A stretch of DNA of 64,000 bases from Kocuria rosea subsp. polaris (GTDB taxonomy: Bacteria > Actinomycetota > Actinomycetes > Actinomycetales > Micrococcaceae): contig NZ_LQBK01000039.1 of the NCBI RefSeq assembly GCF_001483755.1, forward strand, positions 62,001 through 126,000, given 5' to 3'. The notes under the pieces were generated by a model. The model saw nothing but the letters and a program-made list of their open reading frames with translations. It had not been told where the DNA came from and ran no database searches. How positions within the stretch are numbered: the first letter of the stretch is position 1; every line of letters starts with the position of its first letter. Positions 16,723 through 26,175 of the stretch are shown piece after piece. A program made the translations under genes and the position numbers.

Positions 16723-19700
16723 CTAACTGAGAGGCGCTACCGTGCTCGCGGCCGAGAACACCGGGGACGGCATCGGACGGCGCAATTTCCAAATAATCGA
16801 CATGGGTTTGGACCCTTCGTGCGACACATAATCGACGGGGCCCAAAAAGACGTACGGCGAGGTGCCGGCCTCCTGAGTCGGGGACTCACGGACAAACAGC
16901 ATGATGTGGCTGTTTTGTACGGTGTGGTGCTGATAACGCTGTCCCGCTGTGGATTCCGGAGTCGTCTGGTTCTGCGACTCCCAGTGGAAGAGCGTCTCCG
17001 AGATCGCGTAGTCCTTGTACATAGTGTTGGGCGAGAAGTCTTTCTCCGACTTGTGGAGCGTGACGAGAAGCGCCTCGCAGCGTGATGACGGAATCCAGGA
17101 CACGCCTTCGCGCACTGTGCCGGGAGTGCGCTGTCCTTCTTCTCCCATGCCCAGACCGGCCAAAAGTTCCTCCCGGGTGTAGTGCGCATGTGTCTGCAGG
17201 GGAATGTCGGCGTAGTCCTGTCCCAGTGAACGCGGCAGGTTGCGTGCGCCGTCGGCGGTGACGTCGATGAGCTGCGTCAGCTCGTTCCGCAGGATGGCGT
17301 GCGACCGGAGCAGCTGGAGGCCGCTTTCTAAATCGCCCGGCCCGCCGCTTTTCGGACCCTGTGGCCAGAAGGAGTAGTAGAGCATGCGCGCTATTCGCTG
17401 CTCTCTGAGCGGCAGATACAACACCGGCGGGGCATCCGGGCGAAGCAAATCCTCGTAGCACCGTAGTCTGGCGGGGTCATCCACGTTCAAAAACGCCTTG
17501 GCGCGCTGTAGCAAAACGAGGACCTCCGTCTCCTGATCCTCGGCGGGCCACAGAACATCGGGGACCAGTCCACCGGCACGACGCAAGGTGTTCCAGGTCG
17601 TCGGCCGACCCTCAAACTTGTTCCGTCGGTAGATGTCCGATGCTTCTGAGAGGGAATCTGTCAGGTACTGACGCAGGGTGTACGACTCGGGCGACGGCTG
17701 CTGCGCCGCCAAATCCCTAATCTCGTCGACCACTTGCCGGGTCGTCAGGCGCAGTTGACGCTTCACGTTGTCGAGTACCACGGACTGGGCGACAGTATCG
17801 AAGACGACCTGCGTTCCAGAGGGGAGGAAGGAAAAACCCTCCTCCAGGTCCTTGGCCAGGCGCGTCCGGCTCGATCCCGTCACGGCACGGTATTTCAGGT
17901 CAAACCGGAACTCTCGGTGCTGGAACCCGATGAAATCCAGAACGGTGAGTACGGGTTTATCGGGAGCTAGCCGCAGGCCGCGTCCCAGTTGTTGCAGAAA
18001 CAGCGTGGAGGACTGCGTCGGCCGGAGCATGAGAATGGTGTCGACCTGCGGAATATCAAGGCCTTCGTTGAACAGATCGACGGCAAAGACGGCACGCAGT
18101 TCTCCGAGCTGCAGCGCCTTGAGGGCAGTCCGCCGCTCGTCGCTGGAACTCTCCCCGGACAGTGCCGCGGACGGCAGCCCGGCCGCCGTGAACTTCCGTG
18201 CCATATATTCCGCATGTTTAACGGAGACGCAGAAGCCAATGGCTTTCATGCGGTGCGGATCGAGCACCTTGTCGTTGAGAGCCTGCAACACCTTGGCCGT
18301 GCGTGCGTCATTACCCGTGTAGACGGCATCCAGTTCTTTGTCCTCGTACCGACCCCGCCGGAACTGAAGTGAAGACAGGTCGACGCCATCTGAGACGCCG
18401 AAATAGTGGAACGGCGTCAGCAACTGCTGATCGAGGGCATCCCACAGGCGCAGTTCGCTCGCAATGCGGCCTCCAAAAAACTTCTCTGCGACGTTGACGC
18501 CGTCGCCGCGCTCCGGAGTGGCGGTGAGACCGAGGAGTTCCTGAGGCTGGAAGTGCTCAATGATCTTGCGGTAGGTCGGGGCATCGGCATGGTGGAACTC
18601 GTCGATGACTACCATGTCAAACGACTCAGGGGCGAAGCGGTCCAGGCTCTTGGCGTTAAGAGATTGAATCGACGCAAAAACGTGTTTGCCTCTGACCGGC
18701 TGATAGCCATCGACCATGAGCTCACCGAAGGCGCCGTCACGGAGAACTGTGGCATAGGTCTGGCGTGCCTGCTCGAGAATTTCTCGGCGGTGGGCCACAA
18801 AAAGCAGTGATAGCTCACCAGGGGTTCCGGCCTGCAGCCTGCGATAGTCCAAAGCCGCGAGGATGGTTTTTCCAGTGCCCGTCGCGGCGACCACGAGATT
18901 CCGGTGGCGGTCGTGAATAACACGCTCGGCCTCCAGCTCCTGGAGCATTTGAGCTTGGTAGGGATAGGGCTGGACATCCAGGTGTGCAATGGACACGTCC
19001 GAAGACACCCGTCCGCCTCCTTCGGAGAGCGCCCTCGCCAGACGCTCGCCGTCATCATCCGGGTTGTAGGACTCAAAGCTCTCGGATGCCCAGTAGCTCT
19101 CGAAGGTCGCCTCGAACTTCTGGAGGAGCGCCGGCGTCGCGACGGACGACAGGCGCACGTTCCACTCGAGGCCGTCGAGCATGGCGGCGTGCGACAGGTT
19201 CGAACTACCGACATAGGCCGTGCTGAAGCCGGTCTTGCGGTGAAACATCCACGCCTTTGCGTGCAGTCGCGTATTGCGGGTCTCGTAGCTAACTCGAACT
19301 TCCGCGCCGTACTTGCGCGCCAGTGCGTTGATCGCCTTGGCATCACTGGCACCCATGTAGACAGTGGTCAGGACGCGGAACGGAATGCCCCGGTCCTTCA
19401 GTGACTGGAGCTCCTTGTCCATGACGTGCAAGCCAGACCATTTGACGAAAGCAATGAGAAGATCCACACGATCAGCGCTTTCGAGCTCTTTGGCGATCTC
19501 TCGACCGACCTGCGGCTCATGCGGTGTATTGGTTAGCAGAGCTGCGTCAGATAGCGGAGTTGCTGGCTTTCGTACCGCAGCACCGGTCGCCGGCGCGAGC
19601 GACATGAGTTGTCGAGGACCTTCGCTGATGCGCGCCGGATCCTGCATTTCGTCGTTAAGGGCCGCCAGGATGCGATTGGCTTCGTGTACACGGGTGGCAG

Positions 19701-19902
19701 CGGGTATGGACTCTAAGTGGAACAGAATGCGGTCGCGGAGATAGCGCGCGAGAACGTGAGGGGTGTCGGCCGGGTCCACGGTATCCAGAGCGGCACTGCC
19801 CTCCGGCCACTCCGTAAGTTCCGTCGCCAATGCTGAGTCTTCGAGGAGCTCATACAAGCCAGGGGAAAGACGGACGGCGTTGGCATTGTGCAATTGACCC
19901 AT
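16723..19902 (-). CDS. PLD-nuclease/SF2 helicase/DUF3427 protein, candidate defence gene
   Basis: A 1059-residue multidomain protein. Residues about 130-285 are a phospholipase-D-like nuclease (LHAKAWMFHRKTGFSTAYVG; H214, K216, GSSN at 232-235). Residues about 310-660 are a superfamily 2 helicase: ATGTGKT (340-346), DEFHHAD (434-440), LTATPERGDG and QQLGRGLR (637-644). The C-terminal part ends in a DUF3427-like beta-rich domain (MLFVRESP, YVFLGPVDYVSHEG). Such fusions act on DNA and are often found among restriction and phage-defence genes. A counted line of the gene is 58% GC against 70% in the flanking dehydrogenase, which suggests transfer. No methylase, integrase or partner gene is adjacent. 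Confidence 0.88.
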   Translation of the reverse strand: MGQLHNANAVRLSPGLYELLEDSALATELTEWPEGSAALDTVDPADTPHVLARYLRDRILFHLESIPAATRVHEANRILAALNDEMQDPARISEGPRQLMSLAPATGAAVRKPATPLSDAALLTNTPHEPQVGREIAKELESADRVDLLIAFVKWSGLHVMDKELQSLKDRGIPFRVLTTVYMGASDAKAINALARKYGAEVRVSYETRNTRLHAKAWMFHRKTGFSTAYVGSSNLSHAAMLDGLEWNVRLSSVATPALLQKFEATFESYWASESFESYNPDDDGERLARALSEGGGRVSSDVSIAHLDVQPYPYQAQMLQELEAERVIHDRHRNLVVAATGTGKTILAALDYRRLQAGTPGELSLLFVAHRREILEQARQTYATVLRDGAFGELMVDGYQPVRGKHVFASIQSLNAKSLDRFAPESFDMVVIDEFHHADAPTYRKIIEHFQPQELLGLTATPERGDGVNVAEKFFGGRIASELRLWDALDQQLLTPFHYFGVSDGVDLSSLQFRRGRYEDKELDAVYTGNDARTAKVLQALNDKVLDPHRMKAIGFCVSVKHAEYMARKFTAAGLPSAALSGESSSDERRTALKALQLGELRAVFAVDLFNEGLDIPQVDTILMLRPTQSSTLFLQQLGRGLRLAPDKPVLTVLDFIGFQHREFRFDLKYRAVTGSSRTRLAKDLEEGFSFLPSGTQVVFDTVAQSVVLDNVKRQLRLTTRQVVDEIRDLAAQQPSPESYTLRQYLTDSLSEASDIYRRNKFEGRPTTWNTLRRAGGLVPDVLWPAEDQETEVLVLLQRAKAFLNVDDPARLRCYEDLLRPDAPPVLYLPLREQRIARMLYYSFWPQGPKSGGPGDLESGLQLLRSHAILRNELTQLIDVTADGARNLPRSLGQDYADIPLQTHAHYTREELLAGLGMGEEGQRTPGTVREGVSWIPSSRCEALLVTLHKSEKDFSPNTMYKDYAISETLFHWESQNQTTPESTAGQRYQHHTVQNSHIMLFVRESPTQEAGTSPYVFLGPVDYVSHEGSKPMSIIWKLRRPMPSPVFSAASTVAPLS

Positions 19903-20205
19903 AGGGGCAGCTTAGGGTTGCCGACATCCCGGAACGGTGAGTGCCGGGTCAGCAGACGTGACGCGTCGCGCCGAGGATTGGGACAGCCTGCCGGGGTGTA
20001 CGGCCTAAAGCTACGGCAGGGTAGGTGAGGATGTGGGAGTCCTGTAAAGCAGCACCGGCATGTGCGCAGAAGTATCAGTCCGCGCCGGATTAATCGGCTA
20101 GTGGCCCGCGTCACACCTCCGTAGCGTTGAGGGCATCGCGCACCGGCTGCCCGCTCTTCTGCTCGCCAGGTGCCTTCCACTTGGTGTCCACGAAGGAGTA
20201 CCCGC
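19903..20205. other. intergenic region between helicase and polyol operon
   Basis: About 300 bases between divergent genes, less GC-rich on the helicase side. It must contain both promoters. I see no gene, att-like direct repeat or stable hairpin in it. Confidence 0.5.
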
Positions 20206-21486
20206 ATGTTCGGCATGCCCCGCCGCCTGCTCTTCGGCTATCTCGCCCTCGCCGTCTTCATGACCGGTGATGGTTTTGAGCTCACGTTCCTGTCCCGCTT
20301 CCTCGTCGAGAACGGCTTCACGCCCACCCAGGCCGGCCTCGTCTTCACCGTCTACGGCCTGGTGGTCGCCATCTCGGCGTGGACCACCGGGGTGCTCGCC
20401 GAGGTCGTGGGCGCCAAGCGCCTCATGGTCCTCGGCGGCGTCCTCTGGATGGTGCTGCACGTCCTGTTCCTCACCGTGGGGCTGGAGAGCGTGCTCGGCA
20501 CCATCCTCATCTACAGCCTGCGCGGGGTCGCCTACCCGCTGTTCATGTACTCGTTCGTGGTGCTCATCGCGCAGTCGGTGCACCCCAGTCGCCTGGCCTC
20601 GGCCATGGGCTGGTTCTGGGCGTCCTTCTCGCTGGGCATCGGGGTGATGGGCGCCTACGTGCCCAGCCTCCTGGTCCCCGTCATCGGCGAGTACGCCACC
20701 CTGTGGGCGTCCCTGCCCTTCGTGGCGGCCGGCACCCTGATGTGCGCCTTCCTGGTCCCCGGCGCCCCGCCCGAGACCGACCGCTCCCAGAAGCTGCACG
20801 GCGCCGAACGCACCCGCGAGCTGCTGCGCGGGGTGACCATCCTGGTGGAGAACCGGCAGATCGCGCTTTCCGTGGTCATCCGGGTGCTGTGCAACCTCAC
20901 CCTCTACGCCTTCCCGATGATGATGCCGCTGTACCTGACCACCGGCGAGATCGGCGGGCAGTCCTGGTTCACCCTGCCCGAGTGGATGATGCTGTGGGCG
21001 ATCATGAACACCATCACCATCGGCGCCAACATCGTCTGGGGCCGGCTCGGGGACCGCTACGGCTGGATGCGCCAGATGCGCTGGTTCGGCTTCGGCGGCA
21101 TGGCCCTCGCGGTCCTGGCCTTCGCCTACGTCCCGGTGTGGTTCGGCCCCAGCTTCCCGGCGATGGTCGGGGCCGCCGTGCTCTTCGCCCTGTCCGTCAC
21201 CGCGTTCGTCCCGATGGGCGCGATCTTCCCGGCCCTGGCCCCCGAGCACCGCGGCGCGGCGATCTCCGCCCACAACCTCGCCTCCGGGCTGACCACGTTC
21301 CTCGGCCCCGGGATCGCCACCCTGCTGCTGCCCGTCCTCGGCCCGGTCGGGGTGTGCTGGGTCTTCGCGGCCCTGATGCTCCTCGGCACCGCCACCACCT
21401 TCTTCATCCACCCGCCCCAGCCCGGCATCACCACCGAGACCGGCCGGATGCTCCCGCGCCGCGATCGCCTCGCCGTCGCCGCCTGA
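20206..21486 (+). CDS. MFS polyol transporter (RbtT/DalT/CsbX-like)
   Basis: A 426-residue sugar-alcohol:H+ symporter. Twelve hydrophobic segments can be drawn. The N-terminus FGYLALAVFMTGDGFELTFL and the TM5 region GWFWASFSLGIGVMGAYVPS are like the alpha-ketoglutarate/sugar-alcohol transporter group. The ATG at 20206 is preferred over one at 20170 because GAAGGAG is eight bases before it. The polyol dehydrogenase starts 14 bases after the stop and the AraC regulator follows, forming a three-gene uptake and oxidation operon. Ribitol, arabitol, xylitol or sorbitol are all possible substrates. Confidence 0.82.
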   Translation: MFGMPRRLLFGYLALAVFMTGDGFELTFLSRFLVENGFTPTQAGLVFTVYGLVVAISAWTTGVLAEVVGAKRLMVLGGVLWMVLHVLFLTVGLESVLGTILIYSLRGVAYPLFMYSFVVLIAQSVHPSRLASAMGWFWASFSLGIGVMGAYVPSLLVPVIGEYATLWASLPFVAAGTLMCAFLVPGAPPETDRSQKLHGAERTRELLRGVTILVENRQIALSVVIRVLCNLTLYAFPMMMPLYLTTGEIGGQSWFTLPEWMMLWAIMNTITIGANIVWGRLGDRYGWMRQMRWFGFGGMALAVLAFAYVPVWFGPSFPAMVGAAVLFALSVTAFVPMGAIFPALAPEHRGAAISAHNLASGLTTFLGPGIATLLLPVLGPVGVCWVFAALMLLGTATTFFIHPPQPGITTETGRMLPRRDRLAVAA

Positions 21487-21500
21487 AAGGACCTGAGATC

Positions 21501-22610
21501 ATGAACCCCACCACGCTCACCGCCACCCCGACCGTCATCGACGCCACCGAAGCAGACCAGGAGAGCACCATGGACGCCGTCGTCCTCGAACGCCAGCACG
21601 AGATCCAGGTTCGGCCCGTCCCCTGCCTGCGCCCGGTGGGCCCCGGCGAGGTGCGCATCGGCGTGCACACCGTGGGCATCTGCGGCAGCGACGTCCACTA
21701 CTTCACGCACGGTCGGATCGGGCCCTACGTCGTCGAGCACCCCATGGTCCTCGGGCACGAGGCCTCCGGCACGGTGCTGGAGGTGGGCGAGGGCGTGGAC
21801 CACCTGGCCGTGGGGGACCGGGTCTGCATGGAGCCGGGCATCCCCAACCCGCGCTCGCGGGCCGCGCGCCTGGGCATGTACAACGTGGACCCGGACGTGC
21901 AGTTCTGGGCCACGCCCCCGGTGGACGGCTGCCTGCAGCCCGAGATCGTGCACCCCGCCGACTTCACCTACAAGCTGCCCGAGCAGCTCTCGCTGGAGGA
22001 GGGCGCCCTGATCGAGCCCTTCGCCGTGGCGGTGCACGCGGTGACCAAGGCCGGCCTGGCGCCGGGCGACGTCGTCGTGGTGGTGGGCGCCGGCACCATC
22101 GGCGTGCTCACCGCCATCGCGGCCGCCGCGAGCGGGGCGTCCCGGGTGTACATCTCGGACGTGGCGCCGGAGAAGTTCGCCAAGATCGAGGCCTATCCCA
22201 CGATCCACCCCGTGGACGTCTCCCGTCAGGACCTGGGCGAGGCGGTGCGGGAGGCCACCGGCGGCTGGGGCGCGGACGTGGTCTTCGAGGCCAGCGGCAG
22301 CCCGCACGTCTTCGGCGACCTGTGGGAGCTCCCCGCACCCGGCGGGACCGTGGTCCTGGTGGGCATCCCCGTGGATCCGGTGCCGCTGGACGTCGCCGCG
22401 GCCCAGGCCCGGGAGCTGCGGATCGAGACCGTGTTCCGGTACGCCAACTCCTACCAGCGGGCCATCGAGCTCGCCGCGTCCCCCGCCGTGGACCTGGCGG
22501 CGCTGATCAGCGCCACCTATCCGTTCGCCGACGCCGTGGCCGCGTTCGAGCGCGGCGCCGAGGGCCGGTCCACCGACACCAAGATCCAGATCCGCGTGGC
22601 CGGAGCCTGA
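21501..22610 (+). CDS. NAD-dependent polyol dehydrogenase (sorbitol/xylitol dehydrogenase-like MDR)
   Basis: A 369-residue zinc alcohol dehydrogenase oxidising a sugar alcohol to a ketose. The catalytic zinc site is seen as [17 protein letters not shown] and the Glu of [10 protein letters not shown]. The cofactor motif is [14 protein letters not shown]. The usual structural-zinc cysteines are absent: the loop reads [20 protein letters not shown], as in the subgroup of polyol dehydrogenases without that zinc. An N-terminal extension of about 23 residues precedes the family start; an internal ATG at 21570 is an alternative. The ATG at 21501 has AAAGGA. It lies in an operon with the transporter and AraC regulator. 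Confidence 0.85.
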   Translation: MNPTTLTATPTVIDATEADQESTMDAVVLERQHEIQVRPVPCLRPVGPGEVRIGVHTVGICGSDVHYFTHGRIGPYVVEHPMVLGHEASGTVLEVGEGVDHLAVGDRVCMEPGIPNPRSRAARLGMYNVDPDVQFWATPPVDGCLQPEIVHPADFTYKLPEQLSLEEGALIEPFAVAVHAVTKAGLAPGDVVVVVGAGTIGVLTAIAAAASGASRVYISDVAPEKFAKIEAYPTIHPVDVSRQDLGEAVREATGGWGADVVFEASGSPHVFGDLWELPAPGGTVVLVGIPVDPVPLDVAAAQARELRIETVFRYANSYQRAIELAASPAVDLAALISATYPFADAVAAFERGAEGRSTDTKIQIRVAGA

Positions 22611-22612
22611 GC

Positions 22613-23515
22613 GTGGACGCCACCGCACGGAGCACGACGACGGAGGACGTCACCTCCCCGGTCCGGGAGCTCGTCATCCCGGATCCGCAGAGCTCCGTGC
22701 GGTGGCACCAGCACGACTGGCCCCACCCCCTGGCCCGCTGGCACTACCACCCCGAGGTGGAGGTGCACCTGATCCGGGAGTCCTCCGGGACGGTGATGGC
22801 CGGGGACTGGGCCGGGCCCTTCGGTCCCGGCCACCTCAGCATCATGGGCTCCTTCCTGCCGCACAACTGGATCTCCCACCGCGACGACCGCGCCGTGGTC
22901 CGGAACCGGGACGCCGTGCTCCAGTTCGACCAGGAGCGGTTCTTCGCCGCGGCCGGGACGCTGCCCGAGCTCGAGGCCCTGCGGCCGCTGCTGGAGGCCG
23001 CGGCCCGGGGCATCGAGTTCACCGGCCGCACCGCAGCCCAGGGCGCGGCGGCGATGGAGGCGGTCAGCGGGACGTTCGGTCTCCGCCGGCTGGCGGCCGT
23101 GGCCGAGCTGCTGGGCCTCCTCGCCGAGTCCCCGGAGTCCGAGCGCCGCTATCTGGACAGTCGCGGCGGCACCTACCGCCTGGACGCGTCCGAGGCCGAG
23201 GTCTTCAACCAGGCGCTGAGCTACATCACCGAGCACCTGGACGGCCGGATGCTCGTGCCGGAGGTCGCCGAGGCCGTGGGCCTGAGCCGGGACGCGTTCT
23301 CGAGGCTGTTCGCCAAGGCCACCGGCGTGGGCTTCAACCGCACGGTCACCCGGATGCGGCTCACCGAGGCCTGCCGGCTGCTGCGCGGCACCGACCTGCC
23401 CGTCTCGGACATCTGCTACCGGGTGGGCTTCACCAACCTCTCCAACTTCAACCGGCACTTCCGGGCCACCACGGGCACCACGCCGTCCCGCTACCGGCGG
23501 ATCGACCAGCCCTGA
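22613..23515 (+). CDS. AraC-family regulator of the polyol operon
   Basis: A 300-residue regulator. Residues about 25-110 form a cupin-like sensor (ARWHYHPEVEVHLIRES). The C-terminal 100 residues hold two helix-turn-helix units (MLVPEVAEAVGLSRDAFSRL and LPVSDICYRVGFTNLSNFNR). The GTG at 22613 lies two bases after the dehydrogenase stop, with GGAG seven bases before it. It is the third gene of the polyol operon and probably activates it in response to the polyol. AraC regulators of mannitol/arabitol systems have this layout. Confidence 0.85.
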   Translation: MDATARSTTTEDVTSPVRELVIPDPQSSVRWHQHDWPHPLARWHYHPEVEVHLIRESSGTVMAGDWAGPFGPGHLSIMGSFLPHNWISHRDDRAVVRNRDAVLQFDQERFFAAAGTLPELEALRPLLEAAARGIEFTGRTAAQGAAAMEAVSGTFGLRRLAAVAELLGLLAESPESERRYLDSRGGTYRLDASEAEVFNQALSYITEHLDGRMLVPEVAEAVGLSRDAFSRLFAKATGVGFNRTVTRMRLTEACRLLRGTDLPVSDICYRVGFTNLSNFNRHFRATTGTTPSRYRRIDQP

Positions 23516-23547
23516 GGCCCGGCCGGAGAGTCCCGGCAGGGCGTGCG

Positions 23548-24261
23548 TCAGAGCGCCTGCAGCAGGACCAGCACGGCGCCCAGCGCGGAGGCGCCGAGGC
23601 CCACCCGCCGGACGATGCGCCGGTTGATCCGCGCGTTGACCACTCCGGACACCGCGAAGCCCAGGACCATGGCCGGCAGCAGAGCGGCCGCGAAGAGCAC
23701 GGTCCGGCGGTCGATCGATCCCACCACGGTCAGCGCCACGAGGGCCATCACGGCGCCGACCAGGAAGAAGGCGCTCATGGTGCCGCGCATCCGGGCGCGC
23801 GAGGACCCGTGCCACACGAGCGCCATGGGCGGGCCGCCGATGGACGTGGCCGTCCCCAGCAGACCGGAGGCCGCCCCGGCGACGACGACGGCCGCGGGCC
23901 GGGGCCGCGGCCGCCAGCCGCACACGCTGAGCAGCACGGCCAGCAGCACGGTGCTCGCCAGGACGAGGGACAGGGTCCGGGCGGACAGGGCGGCCACCAG
24001 CAGGGCGCCCGCCACGGTGCCGGGGATCTGCCCCGCCACGGCCCAGCCCGCGTCCTTGACGTCCACGGCGGCGCGGTCCCGCAGCACGCCGAGCGCGGTG
24101 AGCCCGGTGACCACCAGGAGGAGGGAACCGGGCAGCAGGGTGGGGTCGAACAGGGCGATCACGGGGGCCGAGAGCAGGGCCACGCCGAAGCCGATCGCGC
24201 CCTGCAGACAGGACGCGATGCTCACCACGAGCGCGACGACGGCGAGCTCCAGGCCGGTCAT
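23548..24261 (-). CDS. TSUP-family permease (TauE/SafE)
   Basis: A 237-residue membrane protein with seven to eight hydrophobic segments and the family's two repeats (LQGAIGFGVALLSAPVIAL near the start and LLGTATSIGGPPMALVW in the middle). The family exports or imports sulfite, sulfoacetate and similar C1-C2 anions. The ATG at 24261 has GGGAGGTG. It converges on the AraC gene with a 32-base gap and is divergent from the repeat-protein gene; no metabolic partner is visible. Confidence 0.8.
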   Translation of the reverse strand: MTGLELAVVALVVSIASCLQGAIGFGVALLSAPVIALFDPTLLPGSLLLVVTGLTALGVLRDRAAVDVKDAGWAVAGQIPGTVAGALLVAALSARTLSLVLASTVLLAVLLSVCGWRPRPRPAAVVVAGAASGLLGTATSIGGPPMALVWHGSSRARMRGTMSAFFLVGAVMALVALTVVGSIDRRTVLFAAALLPAMVLGFAVSGVVNARINRRIVRRVGLGASALGAVLVLLQAL

Positions 24262-24392
24262 GACGCACCTCCCGGTCGCGAGCAGGGGACGGGTGCATTG
24301 TTCCACCTCCGCAGGCCGCCCGGAGATGGTGCGCCTGGCGGAGGCGGCGCACGTCGTGCCGGTCCTCGTCCGGATCACCTGGGGGCCGACTG

Positions 24393-24421
24393 TTCCCTCA
24401 CCTGCGCCGCACCGATAGCCT
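24393..24421 (+). promoter_or_regulatory. candidate promoter of the repeat-protein operon
   Basis: TTCCCT (24393-24398), 17 bases, TAGCCT (24416-24421). This fits an actinobacterial housekeeping promoter about 85 bases before the repeat-protein start. Confidence 0.45.
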
Positions 24422-24504
24422 CGAGATGGGCGGTGCCGCTCCAGGATCGCCCGTCCTGGTGACCGGCCGGTGACGGCACGGTCACCCGAATCTGGGAGGC
24501 CAGC

Positions 24505-24960
24505 ATGACTGATGCACAGCAGGATCCGAACCAGCAGGAAGGTCCCGCCGACGGCGGAGCCTTCGGCTCTCCGGGCGTCTCCGACGGTGGCGCGGACGGT
24601 GGCGCGGACAGCGGCGCCGAGGGCCCGGCCGACGGCGGAGCGGCCGGCACCCCGGGCGTCCACGACGGCGGTGCCGACGGCGGCGCTGACGGTGGTGCCG
24701 AGGGCCCGGCCGACGGAGGAGCCAGCGGCACTCCGGGCGTGCAGGACGGTGGCGCCGATGGTGGTGCCGAAGGTCCGGCCGACGGCGGAGCCGCCGGCAC
24801 TCCGGGCGTGCAGGACGGTGGCGCCGATGGCGGTGCCGAGGGCCCGGCCGACGGCGGAGCCGCCGGCACTCCGGGCGTGCAGGACGGTGGCGCGGACGGC
24901 GGTGCCGATGGTGGCGCGGACGGCGGCGCCGACGGAGAAGCCGGAGCACGAGGCCTCTGA
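24505..24960 (+). CDS. Asp/Gly/Ala-rich repeat protein, possible JmjC substrate
   Basis: A 151-residue acidic, low-complexity protein that I cannot assign to a known family. After an 11-residue leader-like start (MTDAQQDPNQQ) it consists of five copies of a 23-27-residue unit. Each unit begins EGPADGGA, has a TPGV (or SPGV) centre and ends in DGGADGGA runs. There are no Cys, no Trp and no membrane or signal segment, so it should be cytoplasmic and disordered. The ATG has a GGGAGG site six bases away, so it is a real gene. It ends two bases before a JmjC-type oxygenase gene, and a sucrase/ferredoxin-like gene follows. It could be a modified peptide, an acidic protein protectant or a metal/ion buffer. 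Confidence 0.7.
   Translation: MTDAQQDPNQQEGPADGGAFGSPGVSDGGADGGADSGAEGPADGGAAGTPGVHDGGADGGADGGAEGPADGGASGTPGVQDGGADGGAEGPADGGAAGTPGVQDGGADGGAEGPADGGAAGTPGVQDGGADGGADGGADGGADGEAGARGL
24538..24957 (+). repeat. 69/81-base in-frame tandem repeats
   Basis: Five coding repeats begin at about 24538, 24619, 24700, 24769 and 24838, with lengths 81, 81, 69, 69 and a longer last copy. Copies three to five are nearly identical in DNA as well as protein, which indicates recent duplication. Extra 12-base GADG-coding units expand the ends of copies one, two and five. Confidence 0.85.
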
Positions 24961-24962
24961 GC

Positions 24963-26168
24963 GTGGAAGCCGTCCGCACTGACGGGCAGGACCCCGGCGC
25001 CCGGAGCGGCGCCGGGGTCCTGGAGACCCGCCTGATCGACGTCGGCCGCGAGCGGTTCGCCCGTGACGTCTGGGGCCGGGCCCCGCTGCTCACCCGCCGG
25101 GCGGGCGGCTTCGCCGACCTGTTCTCCGCCGACGCCGTCGACGAGCTGATCTCCCGCCGCGGGCTGCGCACGCCATTCCTGCGCGTGGCCAAGGACGGGT
25201 CGACGTTCCCTGACTCGTCCTTCACCTCGCCCGCCGGGGTCGGCGCCACCGTTCCCGACCAGCTCGACGACACCGCGCTGTGGCGCCGGTTCGCCGACGG
25301 CGCCACGCTGGTGCTGCAGGCCCTGCACCGCACGTGGGAGCCGGTCGGGGCCTTCACCGCCGCGCTGAGCAGCGAGCTGGGGCATCCGGTGCAGGCCAAC
25401 GCCTACATCACCCCGCCGCAGAACCGCGGGTTCGACGACCACTACGACGTCCACGACGTCTTCGTCCTGCAGATCGAGGGGACGAAGCGCTGGGTCCTGC
25501 ACGAGCCGGTGCACCCGGATCCGCTGCGGGACCAGCCCTGGACCGACCACCGCTCCGCCGTGGCCGAGGCCGCGGGAGGCGAGGCACACCTCGACGTCGT
25601 GCTCGAACCCGGCGACGCCCTCTACCTGCCGCGCGGCTGGCTGCACGCCGCCCAGGCCCAGGGGGCGGTCTCCGTCCACCTCACGCTCGGGATCCACACC
25701 TGGACCCGCCACGGCCTGGCCGAGCAGCTCGCCCAGGAGGCGCTGGCACTGCTGGCCGAGGACCCCGCGATGCGCCGGTCCCTGCCCCTGGGCGTCGACG
25801 GGCCGGGCGGGGAGCTCGACGCCGTCCGGGAGCGCCTGGTCGCCGCGCTCGCCGAGGCCGATCCCGCCCCCCGGTTCCACCGCACCCGGCGAGGACAGGG
25901 GCGCCCGGCGCCACTGGGGCCGCTGGCCCAGCTCGCGGCGGTCCAGGGCCTGGGCCTCGGGTCCCCCGTCCGGCTGCGCGGTGCCCTGGAGGCACGGCTG
26001 GAGGGTTCGCGCCTGAGCACGCGCGTGGGGTGGCTCGACTTCCCGGAGGCCGATCTGCCCTCCGTCTCGTGCCTGCTCGACGGCGAGGTCCACTCCGCCG
26101 GTGAGCTCGGCGTCGAGCTCGCCGAACGACTGCTGCGCGCGGGAGTCCTCGTTCCCGCCGCCCCGTGA
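24963..26168 (+). CDS. JmjC/cupin-4 Fe(II)/2-oxoglutarate oxygenase (ribosomal oxygenase-like)
   Basis: A 401-residue protein hydroxylase-like enzyme. The double-stranded beta-helix holds the iron triad: H160 and D162 in GFDDHYDVHDVFVLQIEG and H228 in YLPRGWLHAA. The KRW pattern after the first strand (GTKRWVLHEP) is typical of ROXY/YcfD proteins, which hydroxylate Arg or His in ribosomal proteins. The C-terminal half contains the dimerisation and winged-helix-like region. The GTG start lies two bases after the repeat-protein stop, so the two are tightly coupled. This suggests the repeat protein as substrate, although a ribosomal protein remains possible. Confidence 0.82.
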   Translation: MEAVRTDGQDPGARSGAGVLETRLIDVGRERFARDVWGRAPLLTRRAGGFADLFSADAVDELISRRGLRTPFLRVAKDGSTFPDSSFTSPAGVGATVPDQLDDTALWRRFADGATLVLQALHRTWEPVGAFTAALSSELGHPVQANAYITPPQNRGFDDHYDVHDVFVLQIEGTKRWVLHEPVHPDPLRDQPWTDHRSAVAEAAGGEAHLDVVLEPGDALYLPRGWLHAAQAQGAVSVHLTLGIHTWTRHGLAEQLAQEALALLAEDPAMRRSLPLGVDGPGGELDAVRERLVAALAEADPAPRFHRTRRGQGRPAPLGPLAQLAAVQGLGLGSPVRLRGALEARLEGSRLSTRVGWLDFPEADLPSVSCLLDGEVHSAGELGVELAERLLRAGVLVPAAP

Positions 26169-26175
26169 CGGCGCC

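Noticed and set aside
16723-20205. A prophage or integrative element around the helicase
   Set aside because: No integrase, att-like direct repeats, structural genes or tRNA flank it; only the helicase gene has lower GC.
24538-24957. Tandem repeats as a CRISPR array
   Set aside because: Units are coding, of unequal length, and contiguous with no unique spacers.
24482-25399. A minus-strand protein of 305 residues over the repeat gene
   Set aside because: It is the Arg/His/Pro-rich complement of the repeats; the plus strand has the ribosome site, promoter and operon partners.
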